Source: a virus
Length of the DNA: 42,500 nucleotides
Virus record (IMG/VR): IMGVR_UViG_3300047326_000044
Location: 1 to 42,500 of that record
Reading direction: 5' to 3' (one strand)
In this document: one piece after another, positions 16,803-24,754 of the stretch
Position numbering within the stretch: the first letter of the stretch is position 1
Layout: every line of letters starts with the position of its first letter
Notes under the pieces: generated by a model
Told to the model about the DNA's origin: nothing
The model's database searches: none
Seen by the model: the letters and a program-made list of their open reading frames with translations, nothing else
Position numbers and translations under genes: made by a program

Positions 16803-16933
16803 CGGCGCCTCATCAGAACGTCATGCCAGAACCACATGTCATCCCAGGCACGGCGCATCGTCGAACCGATGCCGACGGTGTGGCCAAAGCGGCAGTGCCA
16901 GACGCCGTTGCGGTAGGACATGCGCGGCTTCAT
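16799..16933 (-). CDS. Small basic phage protein (44 aa)
   Basis: A short frame whose ATG overlaps the TGA of the TPR gene and whose TGA overlaps the next ATG, so both ends are coupled to neighbours. The product (MKPRMSYRNGVWHCRFGHTV and a Trp-rich helix RAWDDMWFWHDVLMRRR) is basic and unusually rich in tryptophan. The perfect nesting between two genes is the best evidence that it is real. Function unknown; membrane-surface or protein-docking roles would fit the amphipathic Trp helix. Confidence 0.55.
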   Translation of the reverse strand: MKPRMSYRNGVWHCRFGHTVGIGSTMRRAWDDMWFWHDVLMRRR

Positions 16934-18351
16934 CCGTGGAGAAGCCCGAACAGACGCTCAAAGACCGGCTCCCAACGTCCGTCGTCGCCTTGGCGGATGA
17001 GGTGTGTCTTGTCATACCAGAGCGGCTTGTTACCCGATCGACCGAGGCGCCAATCGCCGCCCAAACGCGACACCAACGTATAGCACGGGCGGCTAAGAGC
17101 GCCGGCGAGGTGTCCCACGAAACTGTCGATCGTCACGATGACGTCGAGCTGCTGCATGATCGCTGCCGTGTCCATCGCATCCCTGATCCAGGGACTCATG
17201 TCGCGGATGAGCGCCGCCGCGCCGATCGCGTGGATGTCCTGGGCGCGGTCGCCGACCTGTAGCGAATAGAGCTGCACGCCCGGTATCTCGGCGAGCGTCA
17301 GGAAGTAATGCAGCGGCGCCGACCGCCAAATGTCGATTTCGTTCTTAGGCGAGCCGCCATAGGCGATGCCGATATGGAATTTCGCGCCTTTTGCCTTCCA
17401 CACGGGGTCCGCAGGCGGCACGTCGATCCACCAGCCCTGCGGTTGCGCGCGGATTTGCTCGCTGGTCAAACCAAGCGCCACGGGCAGCGAGACAACCGGA
17501 ACCCAGGCATCAGCCGGCACGAGCCCCGCCGACTGCGCCATTACCTCCACATTGCCAAGCGGCTTCATCGCGAGTGCCATGAGCGACACGATTTCAGGCG
17601 GCACTTGGAAGATGACCTTCTCGGCCGCCTGCGCTGCCGGAATGACGAACCGCGCCATGCTCAGCGTGTCGCCGATCCCCTGATCGGCCGCCACGAACAA
17701 AGCGCCGACGCGCTCACCTTGCCAGCGCGGAAACGGCCAAGATAAGTAGGAATTCAGCTCCGCCTTGTAAGCGAAACGCGCATCAAAATGTTTCAGACCG
17801 TGGGCGTAGTCGCCGGCAAAGAGATAGCCAAAGCCCAAGCCCGTTTCGTTGATCGGCGTCGGGTTCAACTCAAAGCCGCGCTTGGCCTCTTCAAGCGCCG
17901 CGTCGACGCGCCCCTGCACCGACAGGATCAGGCTCATGTTGGTATGCGCGAAGGCGCGGCCCTCGGGGTCTAGATCGGGCTCCCAATCCAGAAGGCCGAT
18001 CGCCGCCTTTGTCGTCAGCATCGCCTCCCGCACATCGCCATTTTGGAAGTAGCGGTGCCCGAGATTGACCATCGTTTTCGCGCGCAGCTGTTCGGTCAGA
18101 TCGCCAGGCGCATCACCCATCGGACAGGCCAAGCACCGCCGCGCCGCCGCGATCGAGGCGGGAAACAGTTTCAAATCGGCACAAGCGTTGCTGAGCATGT
18201 ACCAGCCTTGCGCCATGTCCGGATCGACCGTCACGGCCGAACACAGCAACCGATAGGCCAAGGGCTTGTCGGTGCCGACCACCGCCAACGATTGGTTGTG
18301 AAACTGGATCGCAGCGTTCCGCGCCTCGCGATCAACGGTCATGGCGCTCAC
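16930..18351 (-). CDS. TPR protein with glycosyltransferase-like C-terminal domain (473 aa)
   Basis: The N-terminal half (about residues 20-200) carries TPR-like helical pairs (GWYMLSNACADLKLFPASIA, FAHTNMSLILSVQGRVDAAL, GLGFGYLFAGDYAHGLKHF). The C-terminal half has the VAADQGIGDTLSMARF motif (about 223) and DVIVTIDSFVGHLAGALSRP (about 410), hallmarks of a GT-B fold seen in TPR-linked glycosyltransferase-like proteins. Such proteins transfer or bind sugars; substrate unknown. In a phage this could modify virion proteins or host surface sugars. Placement in the late operon with a GH26-like enzyme supports a sugar-related role. Confidence 0.7.
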   Translation of the reverse strand: MSAMTVDREARNAAIQFHNQSLAVVGTDKPLAYRLLCSAVTVDPDMAQGWYMLSNACADLKLFPASIAAARRCLACPMGDAPGDLTEQLRAKTMVNLGHRYFQNGDVREAMLTTKAAIGLLDWEPDLDPEGRAFAHTNMSLILSVQGRVDAALEEAKRGFELNPTPINETGLGFGYLFAGDYAHGLKHFDARFAYKAELNSYLSWPFPRWQGERVGALFVAADQGIGDTLSMARFVIPAAQAAEKVIFQVPPEIVSLMALAMKPLGNVEVMAQSAGLVPADAWVPVVSLPVALGLTSEQIRAQPQGWWIDVPPADPVWKAKGAKFHIGIAYGGSPKNEIDIWRSAPLHYFLTLAEIPGVQLYSLQVGDRAQDIHAIGAAALIRDMSPWIRDAMDTAAIMQQLDVIVTIDSFVGHLAGALSRPCYTLVSRLGGDWRLGRSGNKPLWYDKTHLIRQGDDGRWEPVFERLFGLLHG

Positions 18352-18611
18352 GAATTCACTTTGGCAAGCACGCGATGCTGAGCGACCATCAGCATGCCAA
18401 TTGATCCGAGCACACCGGGCATCGCCTCGTCGTCGGCTCCGAAATCATAAACCTCGACTTGGCGCTCGCCCGGCTTTCCAACCAAAAGCACCAGCACCGC
18501 GCGGCTCGTCGGTTCAATCTCGCCGTTGCGGATGCGCGCGGCTGTGTGCTCGAGCATTGCTGGAATATCTGCGAGGTTCGGGCGCCCGATCGGAACTACT
18601 GTGAGGGTCAT
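18348..18611 (-). CDS. Hypothetical phage protein (87 aa)
   Basis: ATG at 18611. The N-terminus (MTLTVVPIGRPNLADIPAML) and a beta pair (RAVLVLLVGKPGERQVEVYD), followed by GVLGSIGMLMVAQHRVLAK, indicate a small alpha/beta protein. It is coupled at both ends (4-base overlaps with the genes upstream and downstream). No catalytic motif visible. Unknown function within a sugar-active and small-gene cluster. Confidence 0.55.
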   Translation of the reverse strand: MTLTVVPIGRPNLADIPAMLEHTAARIRNGEIEPTSRAVLVLLVGKPGERQVEVYDFGADDEAMPGVLGSIGMLMVAQHRVLAKVNS

Positions 18612-18805
18612 GGGGTCTTGACCTCGGCATTCGGCGGTTTGCTCTTGCGGAGGTGGTTCGCCGCGCAAATCGTGATGCTCCAGCTGGAGCCCTTCGCCGC
18701 AAGCGGGCTGTTGATATGCACCCACTCCCGCGTGTGGGCCTGCCACGTCGGCGCGTGCCCCGCGTCGCAGTGGCGGCAAGCCTCGGCGTAACTCGCCTCG
18801 ATCAT
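18608..18805 (-). CDS. Small Cys/His protein, possible zinc binding (65 aa)
   Basis: Contains CRHCDAGHAPTWQAHTREWV: a C-x2-C pair plus several histidines, then another cysteine (ITICAANHLRK). This may bind one zinc ion. It is joined by 4-base overlaps to the genes on both sides. Small phage proteins with this layout are common, and the role is not known. Confidence 0.5.
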   Translation of the reverse strand: MIEASYAEACRHCDAGHAPTWQAHTREWVHINSPLAAKGSSWSITICAANHLRKSKPPNAEVKTP

Positions 18806-20106
18806 GGCGGCACGTAGCCCGCTGGTGCTGTCGTCTGCACGCCCGCCGAGCCGTCAAGCGGCTGGGTCCACCAGACCCCTTTGTTGTTCAGCTGGTCGAG
18901 GCCGTTGCCGTCCCAGTAGAGCGCCACGACGCCGGCCGAGGACGGCACCGGCGTGCCGTTGCGGTAAATCTGGCCGCCGATCGTGGGCAGCGTCCATGCG
19001 GTGCCGTTGGTGTCGTAGATCGTGGTGAGCGGCAGCTGCGTCCCGGCGGCACTCGCGGCATGAGGCGGCGCAACGGTCGGCGCGTTGACGCCAAAGTTCG
19101 CGGCGATTGCGTTGGATGCGTTCGGTTGCTGTCCGCCCGTGAACTGATAACTGCCGCCGCCATTAGCGTTCCAAAAGCTCACGAACTCCACCGGCACGCC
19201 TTGCGCCACCGCGGCGTCCAAATTCGGTCTCAGCCATTGCCACCAGACGGGATTGTCGGACGGCCCGCCGCGCCCGCCGGCGCCCGTCTCGCATATGGCG
19301 ATCGGCAGCCACTGCGCTTTGGCGAAAGCGATGATCCCGAGCAAAGAAACGCAGACGCCGTTGCTCGCATCGTCAACCGTCCCGTTCCACGCGGGATACG
19401 AGTAGTAATGCTCCATATTAGCGGTTGATGACAAAATTTGTTGATCCGTCAACGGCCCCCACGGATACAAATCCGCGTATGTGTCAATGCCAACGACATC
19501 GACGTATTGCTTCCCCGGCCACAGCGTCAGCGTGGCATTACCGGCCGGGGTCGCCGCGGCAACGCCTGGGTTCCAGATCACCTGTCCGGAGACGCCATAC
19601 TGTTCAAAGGCGGCATGGAGCACGGTCGAGATGTGCTGGAAGGCCTCGATCCAAAGCGCGGGATTGTTGTAGTAGCCGGAGAAGCCCGGCGTGCTCGTCA
19701 GGTTCATCTCGACGCCTGGCCGGCACAGGATCGTTTTGTAACCCGCCGCGCCAGATGCTGAAACGATTGAATTCAGATACCCGTCATAGGTGCCGGCGAC
19801 GTAGCGTTGCAGGATCTGGGTCGGCGTATAGGTCGTATCCAGGGAGCCCATCGGCATGCCCCACATGGGGATGACAGTCCGATCGGTCGGGCTCCCGGCG
19901 TTCCAGGGCGCGTTGGCCGCCCAGACGCCGACCCAGTAACCGACCGAATTCTGCCAGGTGTCCGGGTTGACGGTCCCGTCGATGTAGACGTTGATGATCG
20001 GCGGCACCGCGCCCATCAGCTGGGCGAAGTTGTTGAACTGCGCAACCGCGTTGCTGTCCCCAGGATTGCCCGTGAAGACGCCGAGCGGGAACGGCGGCGC
20101 GCTCAC
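18802..20106 (-). CDS. GH26-like glycoside hydrolase (434 aa)
   Basis: A TIM-barrel glycanase by motif order: TILCRPGVEMNL near residue 130 matches the R-x-x-(H)-E-x-N acid/base segment of GH26-like enzymes (glutamate in VEMN), DVVGIDTYADLYPW near 207, and AICETGAGGRGG near 270 supplies the second glutamate (nucleophile position). EFVSFWNANGGGSYQF is the last barrel strand. The C-terminal 100 residues (QIYRNGTPVPSSAG, ALYWDGNGLDQLNNKGVWW) form a separate beta domain, probably for binding. Likely degrades a host polysaccharide during entry or exit. It lacks a signal peptide. Confidence 0.65.
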   Translation of the reverse strand: MSAPPFPLGVFTGNPGDSNAVAQFNNFAQLMGAVPPIINVYIDGTVNPDTWQNSVGYWVGVWAANAPWNAGSPTDRTVIPMWGMPMGSLDTTYTPTQILQRYVAGTYDGYLNSIVSASGAAGYKTILCRPGVEMNLTSTPGFSGYYNNPALWIEAFQHISTVLHAAFEQYGVSGQVIWNPGVAAATPAGNATLTLWPGKQYVDVVGIDTYADLYPWGPLTDQQILSSTANMEHYYSYPAWNGTVDDASNGVCVSLLGIIAFAKAQWLPIAICETGAGGRGGPSDNPVWWQWLRPNLDAAVAQGVPVEFVSFWNANGGGSYQFTGGQQPNASNAIAANFGVNAPTVAPPHAASAAGTQLPLTTIYDTNGTAWTLPTIGGQIYRNGTPVPSSAGVVALYWDGNGLDQLNNKGVWWTQPLDGSAGVQTTAPAGYVPP

Positions 20107-20384
20107 TCGCCGTGCTCCTGCGTCTCCTGCTGGTCATAGTGCTGATCGGACTGATCGCCAGCGTCGCTCACCAGCTGCGGCGACGCCTCTCCCGCCACCG
20201 GCGCAGCATCCTCAGCCACTGGCGCGGCCACAGCCTCCACATCGCCAACAACTCCCGTGGTTTCCCCGCGGAGCGCTGCAATCTCGCTCTTCACCCACTG
20301 ATATAGCGCCTCAAAGGCACTATCGGCGCCATGCCAAGGTCGCGCCTCTGTGTCCGCGATGGTGTCATCCGTCGAATCGCTCAT
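20103..20384 (-). CDS. Acidic hypothetical phage protein (93 aa)
   Basis: A short acidic protein with a helix (AFEALYQWVKSEIAALRG) and a disordered Ala/Val/Glu/Gln-rich tail (VEAVAAPVAEDAAPVAGEAS). Its stop overlaps the start of the glycanase gene by 4 bases, and it is the first gene after a 170-base non-coding gap, so it may be the first gene of the late transcript. The function is not known. Confidence 0.52.
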   Translation of the reverse strand: MSDSTDDTIADTEARPWHGADSAFEALYQWVKSEIAALRGETTGVVGDVEAVAAPVAEDAAPVAGEASPQLVSDAGDQSDQHYDQQETQEHGE

Positions 20385-20405
20385 GAGACCAGCCCCCGGT
20401 TAGGT

Positions 20406-20439
20406 GGAATAATCCCACACATGAGGGAATTTCCCACAC
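20406..20439. promoter_or_regulatory. Tandem 15-bp direct repeat upstream of late genes
   Basis: Two related units read on the minus strand as GTGTGGGATTATTCC and GTGTGGGAAATTCCC (20406-20420 and 20425-20439), with start-to-start spacing of 19 bp (two helical turns). They lie 22 bases upstream of the 20103-20384 gene, after 170 bases without a gene. A weak TTGCGT -35-like sequence lies just upstream. The arrangement suits an activator or repressor site for late transcription; the protein is unknown. Confidence 0.42.
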
Positions 20440-20557
20440 TAACGCAAGGGGCGCGTGCGTGATAATTCGCGGCCGGACCCCGACGCGAAATCGCCAACCC
20501 GCTGAATTTTGCTCAGGAAATTGTTCGGGGCTGGTTTGCGGTGAGTCTTGGAAACCT

Positions 20558-21096
20558 TCAGTCATTGCGAGGTCTCGCTGTGTCCGTGTGTGGGCTCAAT
20601 CGCGCGAGGACCGCGCGCGCCACGGCAGCCGTCTCGGAATGCCCGTATAGGTGCTCGGATTGCATTTCAATAACGCGCACAAGCGCTGCCCGCATGGCCG
20701 CGTTCGCCGCCTCCATAGCCGCTATCTGGACAGACCCTTCATGCATAAGGCGGTGAACAGCACCGCAAGCGTCTGCCAGATCGCGTTGTAGCGCTGCCAC
20801 CTCAACCCGCGCCTCGGCCAATGCGATCCCAACGTCTGCGCCGAGATGAAAGCCGACATCCTGGCGTGGTTCGACGCGGGCATGCCGTCGCGTGACTTGC
20901 CGGCAGCGTCGAGCGCGGCTGAAAGCCATGAGCCGATGCGTGGAAGGAAGCCTTCGGGCGGCACACTTTCGGCAGAACTGCGTCTAACATGCTCATGAAG
21001 AGGCACGTTCCGCGTCTCCCTTGGCGGCGTCTCTATCGCCGGCGTCACCCGGATATGCTCAGTCAGCGGCGGTGTGGGCTGCTGTCTTGGGCTCAC
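20558..21096 (-). pseudogene. Coiled-coil phage protein, probable frameshift
   Basis: The ATG at 21096 is coupled to the upstream stop (4-base overlap) and opens a frame with EGFLPRIGSWLSAALDAAGK, but that frame soon becomes unlike protein and ends at 20722. A second minus-strand frame, ending at 20558, contains a convincing helical segment (LAEARVEVAALQRDLADACG, then QIAAMEAANAAMRAALVRVI). The two probably form one gene broken near 20820-20860. A second gene with an internal start is the alternative. No function recognised. Confidence 0.42.
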
Positions 21097-21731
21097 CCCT
21101 CACCCTCCTCGTCGCGGACCTCCGGCGCGGCACCCTTCGCCGGCGGCGGGTTGTCCTCGTGCAGTCTGACCAACACCTCCAGCCAATCCGCCACAGGCGG
21201 CGGCACGCGCGAAGCGCCCGCCACCATCCGTCGCACTTGGCGCTCGTTGCTGTCCAGCTGCCTTGCCAGCTGTTGAGCCGTCCAGCCAATGATATCCAAG
21301 CATTCCCGCAACCGATCCGGCGTCATTCGCAGTCCCTCACCTTTCCGCGCTCTTTTCAGAACAAGCGCCTCCATTATCTGACACGCGCGAACGCAAGGCT
21401 CGTCAATGCCGCTCATGCCGTGTGCGGCGGCTTCCGCTCCAGTCGCAAAGACCGCAACCGACGATGTAAAGCTGAACACGTTCGGGTGCAGCCGCTCGCA
21501 ACCTATGCGAAGTGCAAGAAGATGGTCCCGGTCATGCGTCATCAGCCAACCTCCGCACAGACATCCGTCGTTCTGATGGCACATGAACAGGTGCGGCGGC
21601 TGTAAGGGTGTCGGCTTATCGTAATCGGCCAGTTTGCGGTATTCGCTCGCGGCCCACACCCCCGCCGGGACATCTCGACGATAAGGGCACGATCCACACA
21701 TTCTCGGCGGGGCTCTAACAACGGCCATCAT
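21093..21731 (-). CDS. DUF6283-like Cys-rich protein fused to an HTH domain (212 aa)
   Basis: The N-terminal part has the pattern MCGSCPYRRDVPAGVWAASE, YDKPTPLQPPHLFMCHQNDG, CLCGGWLMTHDRDHLLALRI, with Cys/His spacing of a DUF6283-like phage protein that probably binds metal. The C-terminal part (about residues 135-200: TPDRLRECLDIIGWTAQQLA, ERQVRRMVAGASRVPPPVAD) is a small helix-turn-helix protein usually encoded separately. The fusion is on one uninterrupted frame. It might regulate its operon. Both family assignments are from memory. Confidence 0.6.
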   Translation of the reverse strand: MMAVVRAPPRMCGSCPYRRDVPAGVWAASEYRKLADYDKPTPLQPPHLFMCHQNDGCLCGGWLMTHDRDHLLALRIGCERLHPNVFSFTSSVAVFATGAEAAAHGMSGIDEPCVRACQIMEALVLKRARKGEGLRMTPDRLRECLDIIGWTAQQLARQLDSNERQVRRMVAGASRVPPPVADWLEVLVRLHEDNPPPAKGAAPEVRDEEGEG

Positions 21732-21934
21732 TCTTCCTCGACTCCTGCGCCCTCAGTTCGGCGAGACGCGCGGCCCGCCTCGCCGAAACCCAGCCCACAT
21801 AGCGCGACCACCGCATCGCGTCGAAAAGGTCCACGGGCGGGCACGGTTCGCCGCGCCGGAACACCTCCGCGCCGGAACACCTCCGCGCCGTCGATCGCCG
21901 CCCGCATCTCCGCAAAAGTCGCATCGCCTATCAT
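21715..21934 (-). pseudogene. Small phage gene broken by a 16-bp duplication
   Basis: From the ATG at 21934 the frame reads MIGDATFAEMRAAIDGAEVF and then loses sense. After removing one copy of the 16-bp duplication (21851-21882) it continues exactly as RRGEPCPPVDLFDAMRWSRY, ending SRKNDGRC at 21715. The repaired product is about 67 residues. It overlaps the DUF6283-like gene. Function unknown. The clean repair shows a recent event, or an assembly error. Confidence 0.65.
21851..21882. repeat. Tandem 16-bp duplication
   Basis: CCGCGCCGGAACACCT occurs twice in a row (21851-21866, 21867-21882) and a third partial copy (CCGCGCCG) follows. Sixteen is not a multiple of three, so the second copy shifts the reading frame of the overlapping small gene. 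Replication slippage is the likely cause. Confidence 0.9.
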
Positions 21935-21987
21935 CGGGTCTCCCCCAGCCAAAAGCCGCCAAACGACCCAAATTTGCAAACGTCGCC

Positions 21988-22254
21988 CTATTTGCCGCGA
22001 TTACACTCATCGAACAATTTAGCCACCAACGGATGACAGTCGCCCGTCCCCTTCGGATTAGCCTGCCGTTGCAGGTCTTCGACTTCGATTTGAAGCGCGA
22101 CGACCTGCGCCTCCAGCTTGGCCATGCGCTCACGCTGCCGAAACTCATACGCGGCTTGGCTGTCCAGATCGGCTTCCCGACCCGCCCGGAAGCGGCGGTC
22201 TGACAGCCACCACGCGCCACAGAAGACCGCCACGCCAAGCAAAGGCCAATCCAT
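21988..22254 (-). CDS. Membrane-anchored coiled-coil protein, possibly spanin-like (88 aa)
   Basis: The N-terminus (MDWPLLGVAVFCGAWWLSDR) is a single membrane span, then comes a charged coiled coil (READLDSQAAYEFRQRERMA, KLEAQVVALQIEVEDLQRQA) and a short Cys-containing tail. This topology matches inner-membrane spanins (Rz-like) or small phage membrane anchors. No Rz1-like partner overlaps it. It stands in the small-gene region upstream of late genes; a lysis role is plausible but not proven. Confidence 0.55.
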   Translation of the reverse strand: MDWPLLGVAVFCGAWWLSDRRFRAGREADLDSQAAYEFRQRERMAKLEAQVVALQIEVEDLQRQANPKGTGDCHPLVAKLFDECNRGK

Positions 22255-22273
22255 CCGCTTTCCCTCCCGTTCG

Positions 22274-22642
22274 TTATCCCGCCCGCGCCCTGAGCTCGTC
22301 GAGCGTCAGCACGCGGTCGCAACCGTTGTCCCAGACGCTATAGCCGCTCACCCCAACCGAGGACATGACCACAACCCCACGCGCCAGCAGCGCCCGTATC
22401 TCCGCCACAGAAAACTCGCGCAGCACGCCGCCCCGCTCCTCGGCGGCATTTAGCCAGTAGACCGCCCGCTCCTGCTCGATGCACTGCGCCATCTCGGCCC
22501 GCAGCGCGTCCCGCCGGCGCTCGTACTCAACGCCGCCCATGTCCGACCGCGCCCAGTCGCGCAACAGCTCCTCCTCAAGCGCCGCGAAATGCCGTCGCGT
22601 CTCCCGCACGTTGTTCGTGTAAATCGTCGATGCCTTGCTCAT
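22274..22642 (-). CDS. Helical hypothetical phage protein (122 aa)
   Basis: Charged helical N-terminal half (RETRRHFAALEEELLRDWAR, RRDALRAEMAQCIEQERAVY) followed by an alpha/beta C-terminal part (EIRALLARGVVVMSSVGVSG, DNGCDRVLTLDELRARAG). No recognised family. It sits 50 bases from the next gene upstream and 20 from the spanin-like gene, in the same minus-strand block. Confidence 0.52.
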   Translation of the reverse strand: MSKASTIYTNNVRETRRHFAALEEELLRDWARSDMGGVEYERRRDALRAEMAQCIEQERAVYWLNAAEERGGVLREFSVAEIRALLARGVVVMSSVGVSGYSVWDNGCDRVLTLDELRARAG

Positions 22643-22692
22643 CAGGTCTCAATCCCGTTCTAGCCGGGCCAATCGCCCAGGCTGTTTCGCTG

Positions 22693-22968
22693 TCAGTCAC
22701 GTGTTGGCGGAACGTAATCCCCCGGAGGCTTCGCAAATTCGTCGAGGCCCATCTCGCTCTTCACTTGCCCCCAAACCCTCATCGCCGCTTTGGCTTCGCG
22801 CACGTCCATGATCGCGACAACGCGCTCGACGTCAGACGGCAACACGTCGAGCAGCGCCGCCCGCACCGCCGAGATTGCCTTGGCAGATTTGTTCGCGGAC
22901 TGCACACGCTCCATCGTCAAACGCGGATCATTCGTCTGCACTTCCAGCAGCACACAAAACCGCGTCAT
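22693..22968 (-). CDS. Hypothetical phage protein (91 aa)
   Basis: The ATG at 22968 overlaps the stop of the XRE gene, giving MTRFCVLLEVQTNDPRLTME and a helical middle (KAISAVRAALLDVLPSDVER), ending in a flexible Pro-rich tail. It is coupled to the regulator upstream and may act with it, but nothing in the sequence proves this. No family recognised. Confidence 0.55.
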   Translation of the reverse strand: MTRFCVLLEVQTNDPRLTMERVQSANKSAKAISAVRAALLDVLPSDVERVVAIMDVREAKAAMRVWGQVKSEMGLDEFAKPPGDYVPPTRD

Positions 22969-23171
22969 CACGCCGCCCTGTTGAGTGCCGGCACGCCAAT
23001 CGCGTCCCAAGTGCGGAGAAGCACGCCGATGGGGCCGAGCAGAGCGCTGCCAGGTCGGCGCCCCTGCTCAATGCCCTCCAGAGTCGCCTGCGAAACGTCG
23101 AGCAGTTCGGAGAGTTGCGCTTGGGTGAGGCCGTGTTCCTGGCGCCAAGCGCGGAGTTCGGATGGGTTCAT
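22968..23171 (-). CDS. Small XRE-family HTH regulator (67 aa)
   Basis: Start at ATG 23171 is chosen because the upstream gene ends at 23173. The protein is a five-helix HTH: SELRAWRQEHGLTQAQLSEL, LDVSQATLEGIEQGRRPGSA, then a C-terminal helix. The recognition helix lies around VSQATLEGIEQG. It fits small phage Cro/antitoxin-like regulators. It may bind the inverted repeat in the promoter at 24082-24110, three genes upstream, though this is an inference. Confidence 0.75.
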   Translation of the reverse strand: MNPSELRAWRQEHGLTQAQLSELLDVSQATLEGIEQGRRPGSALLGPIGVLLRTWDAIGVPALNRAA

Positions 23172-23172
23172 G

Positions 23173-23811
23173 TCAGGTGCGCTCTTCCCTGCCATAAGTG
23201 AGACGCCAAAGAGCTTTCGCACATCGCCGCGCACATGCAATCGCATCCTCCTCAGTTTCGTAAGACCCAATCATACGGATCGTATTTTCGTGCTTGTCGA
23301 GCGCCATTACTTTCCACGTTCCTTTTCCGACATACACTGGCTGGTAGCCGACGACCCGCGGCATCCGCGCACGCGGCGGTCGTCCAAACGTCACCAATTT
23401 CAGCAAATTGTGGTGCTGTTTGAGCGTAATCCACATCTTTCCATATTCTGGAAGGGGATGCGGTCCACCGTTTTGCCTGTGCCATTCCCGCTGCGCCAAT
23501 TGGCGCCTAGCAATGCGACGCATAGCCGGGACATAGCCGCCAGTCCACCACGTGATTCTCTCGGCCAGACGCATGGTGCGGATGGGCAGCATCCACCAGT
23601 CGCCATTCCGGCCGCCCCGCGGCCAAAACCACACGACTTCACCAGTTATGGAATTCCACGTATTTCTGCGACTGACTTCGTTTTGCGCGATGGCAATTGC
23701 AAGTTCCGCCGCCATTCCGATTTGATCGGCTGCCGGCAATCTGGTCAGGCGATTGCAAAGAGGGGCATGACCGCTTGCGCTGGCCATGCACCAAAGTGTT
23801 TCTGCGCTCAA
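23173..23811 (-). CDS. Hypothetical phage protein (212 aa)
   Basis: Basic, Trp- and Arg-rich protein: TWNSITGEVVWFWPRGGRNG, DWWMLPIRTMRLAERITWWT and a C-terminal part with KGTWKVMALDKHENTIRMIG and EEDAIACARRCAKALWRLTY. The C-terminal 50 residues look like a small alpha/beta module with a conserved helix. No catalytic motif. It lies between the XRE gene and the first gene of the operon. Unknown function; no relative recognised. Confidence 0.5.
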   Translation of the reverse strand: MSAETLWCMASASGHAPLCNRLTRLPAADQIGMAAELAIAIAQNEVSRRNTWNSITGEVVWFWPRGGRNGDWWMLPIRTMRLAERITWWTGGYVPAMRRIARRQLAQREWHRQNGGPHPLPEYGKMWITLKQHHNLLKLVTFGRPPRARMPRVVGYQPVYVGKGTWKVMALDKHENTIRMIGSYETEEDAIACARRCAKALWRLTYGREERT

Positions 23812-23814
23812 GGC

Positions 23815-24036
23815 CTACTCCATGATAGAGGGGCAGGGAACGCCGAAGCCGAACCCAACGTCCAGCAATCCGTTCTGGCAGTCGAGTATTCCAGCGCCGA
23901 ACGGGCAACTATTATGCTCAGCAGCTTGCTTGGCGACGACAAGGTCATCCGTTTTCAGGATAACATTTTCCAAATCAATAGCATCACAATGTTCTGTCGC
24001 TATGGGCGAAACTTGATACCGTGTAGAGGTCGCCAT
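23815..24036 (-). CDS. Small Cys-containing phage protein (73 aa)
   Basis: Start chosen at ATG 24036 (MATSTRYQVSPIATEHCDAI), downstream of a good promoter at 24082-24110; earlier in-frame starts would overlap that promoter. The product has four cysteines (EHC, SCPFG, DCQNG, PCPS) and a short acidic core (LENVILKTDDLVVAKQAAE). A metal-binding or redox role is possible. It is the first gene of the minus-strand block. Confidence 0.5.
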   Translation of the reverse strand: MATSTRYQVSPIATEHCDAIDLENVILKTDDLVVAKQAAEHNSCPFGAGILDCQNGLLDVGFGFGVPCPSIME

Positions 24037-24081
24037 CGTCCGTCTCCTCGTTTGAGCGGGCCATCCCGTCTCGATGAGCAA

Positions 24082-24110
24082 CATATATCCGTCATTAACG
24101 GATACGTCAA
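24082..24110 (-). promoter_or_regulatory. Sigma70-like promoter with inverted-repeat operator in the spacer
   Basis: On the minus strand: -35 TTGACG (24105-24110), 17-bp spacer, -10 TATATG (24082-24087). Inside the spacer, TATCCGT (24086-24092) and ACGGATA (24098-24104) form a perfect 7-bp inverted repeat separated by 5 bp. A protein bound there would block RNA polymerase directly. Transcription would start near 24075 and enter the gene at 24036. The divergent gene at 24153 faces away. Confidence 0.62.
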
Positions 24111-24152
24111 TAGCGTATTTGCGCGGGTTGGTAGTTTTTTGGAGGCGCCACA

Positions 24153-24750
24153 ATGGGCAAACTGACGCCCAAGCAGGAGCGCTTCGTCGCCGAGTATCTG
24201 ATCGACCTGAACGCGACGCAGGCGGCGATCAGGGCGGGCTACCTCATCAAGACGGCTCGGCAACAAGGTTCGCGGCTGTTGACAAATGCTGACATTGCTC
24301 AGGCTGAGCAAAACGGTCGCAAGGAGGTGACTGAGCAGCTTGAAGTCGATTCTCGATGGGTGCTGCAGCGCTGGATTGAGATTGCGACCGCCGATCCCAA
24401 CGAGCTCATCCAATACCGCCGCGGCGGCGCATGCGCTGACTGCTGGGACGCTGAAGACGTGGGCAAGGTTGATGCGCGACCGGACTGCGTCAAATGCCAC
24501 GGCGAGGGACGCGGCAGCGTCTTCGTCCACGACACGCGCAAGCTCAAGGGCTCGGCGCGCAAGCTCTATGCCGGCGTGCAGCTGGGCAAGGACGGCATCA
24601 AGGTGCTCATGCGCGACCAAGCAAGATGCGGCGCTGGCCAACATCGCGCGCCACCTCGGCATGTTCAAGGACAAGGTCGAGCACTCGGGCACCGTGAGCA
24701 TCGCCAGCCTGATCGAGCAGAGCTTCGGAAAGCCGGAGGGTGACGGGTGA
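24153..24750 (+). pseudogene. Terminase small subunit, frameshifted
   Basis: The ATG at 24153 follows an SD-like GGAG. Residues 1-60 (LTPKQERFVAEYLIDLNATQ, AAIRAGYLIKTARQQGSRLL) are the TerS HTH, then a zinc-like segment (CADCWD...CVKCHGEG). At 24618-24625 a CAAG unit is repeated; removing one copy joins VLMRDQ to DAALANIARHLGMFKDKVE, ending at 24750. As read, the frame is broken. It is the first gene of the second packaging module. This could be real decay or a local assembly error. Confidence 0.75.
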
Positions 24751-24754
24751 GCCC

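Noticed and set aside
22630-24165. A 511-residue plus-strand frame
   Set aside because: It runs antisense to several coupled minus-strand genes, including a clear XRE regulator, and has random-looking composition.
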